The notes under the pieces were generated by a model. The model was not told the origin of the DNA. It did no database searches and was given only the letters and a program-made list of their open reading frames with translations. DNA of 7,266 nucleotides, from positions 1 through 7,266 of the forward strand of contig CAYYHA010000222.1 of assembly GCA_964471535.1 (NCBI GenBank). Reading direction: 5' to 3'. Source of the DNA: CAYYHA01 sp964471535. Its GTDB lineage: Bacteria > Myxococcota > Myxococcia > SLRQ01. Shown in pieces: positions 5,972 through 7,266 of the stretch (positions are counted from its first letter, which is position 1; every line of letters begins with the position of its first letter). The position numbers were made by a program, and so were the translations under genes.

Positions 5972-7159
5972 TTCAGCGCGCTCCGGGCCTCGGCCGCATA
6001 GCGGCTCGTTGGGTGGCGGGCGAGGAGGCGGCGGTAGGCGGACCGCGCCCCCGCCTCGTCGCCGGCGGCGCGCAGGGTGCGGGCCTCGAGCCANNNNNNN
6101 NNNGTCCCGGCCCAGGCGGTCGCGGGACCGGCCCTGGCGCCGGCCCTGGCCGGCGGGTGGCTCGCGGTGGCCGTCGGGGGAGGGCCCGGCCAGGCCGGCG
6201 TCCTTCTCTGCCGGTACGCCTGCCGGTGGATCCTCGCGGTCGCGGATGTCGCGGCGACGCTGCCCGGATCCGGCCGGATCGCGGCCCCGCTGCCGCTGGA
6301 GGCCGCGTGGGTGGTCGCGCTCGAGACGGCGGGTGAGGGCGAGCACCGCTTGGATGCGGCCCTCGGCGGCGCGAAGGCGGGCGAGCCCGTAGAGCGCCTC
6401 GGGCCGCGGCCGCCCGGGCCAGGGCTCCAGGATGAGTCGCTGGTACAGCGCTGCGGCCTCTGCCGTTTTGCCCCGCTCGGCGAGGCGCCGGGCGGCCCGC
6501 AGGAGTGCCTTGGCGGCGAGCGGGGAGCTTCGATGCCGGCGGGCGAGGCGCCGCGCGCAGCGCTCGAGCATTCCGTCGAGGTGCTGCGCCTCGGCCTCGC
6601 GGACGCAGCGGTAGAGGAGGAGGGGACCCAGCTTCGAGGCGCCCACCGCCCGGTAGGTGGCCAGGAGGAAGTCGATGCGCGCCTGGCCGGGGGCGAGGTC
6701 GTAGAGCAGGTGGACGAGGCTGCGCTGGGCGTACGGGGTGTCCGGTGCGTGAAGGAGGATGCGCCGGTACACCGAGCGCGCCGCCTCCGGGCGCCCGAGA
6801 TGGAGCTCGTCGAGCACCGCCGCGTGGTAGGCGGCACGAATGGCGCCTCGCCCGTCGAGGGCCGCCTCCGCCCGCTGCCAGAGCTGCCGCGCGGCGGTGT
6901 AGGCGCGGGCCCGCTCGAGGCAGTCGCCGGCGAGGACGTAGAGCCGCTCGCGGCTCTCGGGGTGCCTTGCCACGGCAGCAAGGCCCTCGAGGCGGTGGGC
7001 GCCCTCGAGGGGCCGGCCGCTGCGGCACGCCGCCCGCGCTGCGTGTACCTCACGAGCGAAGGCCTCGCCCTCCCGCCGATCGAAGGCGTGGGCTGCGGGC
7101 GCCGTCGCCCCGAGGGCGAGGAGCAGGAGGGCCGCCACGAGCCAGACCGGACCGCGCAT
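5968..7159 (-). CDS. Exported TPR-repeat protein (interrupted by assembly gap)
   Basis: A signal peptide (residues 1-25, MRGPVWLVAALLLLALG with an AHA cleavage site) is followed by helical TPR-like repeats. Clear examples are around 105-140 (AARSVYRRILLHAPDTPYA), 215-245 (AAALYQRLILEPWPGRP) and 255-285. There are 352 codons before the N run at 6094-6103. After the run, 41 residues starting WLEARTLRAAGDEAG form another TPR pair, ending in TGA at 5970-5968. The two parts are in different frames only because 10 N were inserted; a real gap divisible by three restores one protein. Residues about 286-352, next to the gap, are Arg/Gly/Pro/Asp-rich and may be a disordered linker or poor sequence. No clear Shine-Dalgarno precedes ATG 7159, but the signal peptide supports it. 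Its stop overlaps the ATPase GTG. It may be a periplasmic scaffold for the transporter; no specific partner is shown. Confidence 0.85.
6094..6103. other. Assembly gap (10 N)
   Basis: Ten undetermined bases lie inside the TPR gene. The known bases on the two sides total 352 codons and 42 codons (including the stop), so the true gap should be a multiple of three if the gene is intact. A length of 10 is therefore probably a placeholder. The flank is very GC-rich and repetitive, a common cause of assembly breaks. Confidence 0.97.
6128..6150. repeat. Two-copy 11-bp direct repeat beside the gap
   Basis: CCGGCCCTGGC occurs at 6128-6138 and 6140-6150, a 12-base period. On the minus strand it encodes the repeated Gln-Gly-Arg of the TPR protein linker (GQGRRQGR). 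A 14-bp perfect palindrome, GATCCGGCCGGATC, lies nearby at 6267-6280. Both may have hindered assembly or may reflect a slippage-prone linker. Confidence 0.6.
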
Positions 7160-7266
7160 CGCCGAAGAGGCTACCAGCCCCCCGATGCGGGGAAGAGACC
7201 TCCGGCGGAAGGCGCCGCGCGCTTTCGGGCCGCGCGCCTCTGTGGCATCTTCCCCCGCCCATGCCC
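7160..7266 (-). promoter_or_regulatory. Upstream region of the operon, promoter presumed but not identified
   Basis: This is 107 bases of non-coding-looking sequence ahead of the first visible gene, up to the window edge. It holds a 5-bp perfect stem with a 3-base loop (7180-7192, CCCCG/CGGGG) about 20 bases before the TPR start. A GC-only inverted repeat (GCGCGC at 7217-7222 and 7232-7237) lies further upstream. No T-tract follows either, and no good -35/-10 pair is visible. The operon promoter may lie here or beyond the window, or the genes may continue a longer operon. Confidence 0.25.

Noticed and set aside
5240..7159. One continuous 639-residue TPR-ATPase fusion on the minus strand
   Set aside because: It arises only because the 10-N placeholder puts the two genes in the same frame. 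The TPR C-terminus after the gap (WLEARTLRAAGDEAG onward) is in another frame and ends at 5968, and the ATPase has its own GTG with GGAG upstream.
7213..7240. GC-rich inverted repeat as a terminator
   Set aside because: No T-tract on either strand and only a 6-bp GCGCGC stem, which is frequent in such DNA.
7261..7266. ATG at the right edge on the plus strand as the start of a divergent gene
   Set aside because: Only two codons are visible, so there is nothing to support it.

Overview
The window is a compact, high-GC (roughly 70% by eye) bacterial operon, read entirely on the minus strand from right to left. It encodes a paralogue-doubled MlaFE/MCE-type lipid transporter flanked by two predicted envelope proteins. 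GC richness, Mla/MCE genes and three exported or membrane-anchored products suggest a Gram-negative, deltaproteobacteria-like organism (Myxococcota or Desulfobacterota grade); the phylum call is inference. A run of 10 N inside one gene points to a draft or metagenome scaffold.

In transcription order: (1) an exported TPR protein, 7159 to 5968, interrupted by the N gap; (2) an MlaF-like ATPase with canonical motifs, 5971 to 5240; (3) an MlaE-like permease, 5243 to 4428; (4) a second, divergent MlaE-like permease, 4431 to 3658; (5) a second MlaF-like ATPase with a degenerate ABC signature, 3661 to 2918; (6) a membrane-anchored single-MCE-domain protein with a long helical tail, 2840 to 1815; (7) an exported HExxH metalloprotease fused to a TolB/PD40-type beta-propeller, from 1818 and running off the left edge. 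Gene 7 has no stop codon in the window and is easily missed by simple ORF calling.

Five of the six junctions are 4-base start/stop overlaps (ATGA or GTGA), implying tight translational coupling. The exception is a 77-base spacer before the MCE gene. No MlaA, MlaB or MlaC homologue is visible.

The likely picture is an inner-membrane heteromeric complex (two different permeases and two different ATPases) working with an MCE ring or needle that carries lipid across the periplasm. The TPR and protease-propeller proteins would act as periplasmic accessories. The unequal ATPases (one perfect LSGGM, one VGDGV) suggest one composite ATP site may be non-standard. No tRNA, rRNA, CRISPR array, insertion sequence or clear terminator was seen.
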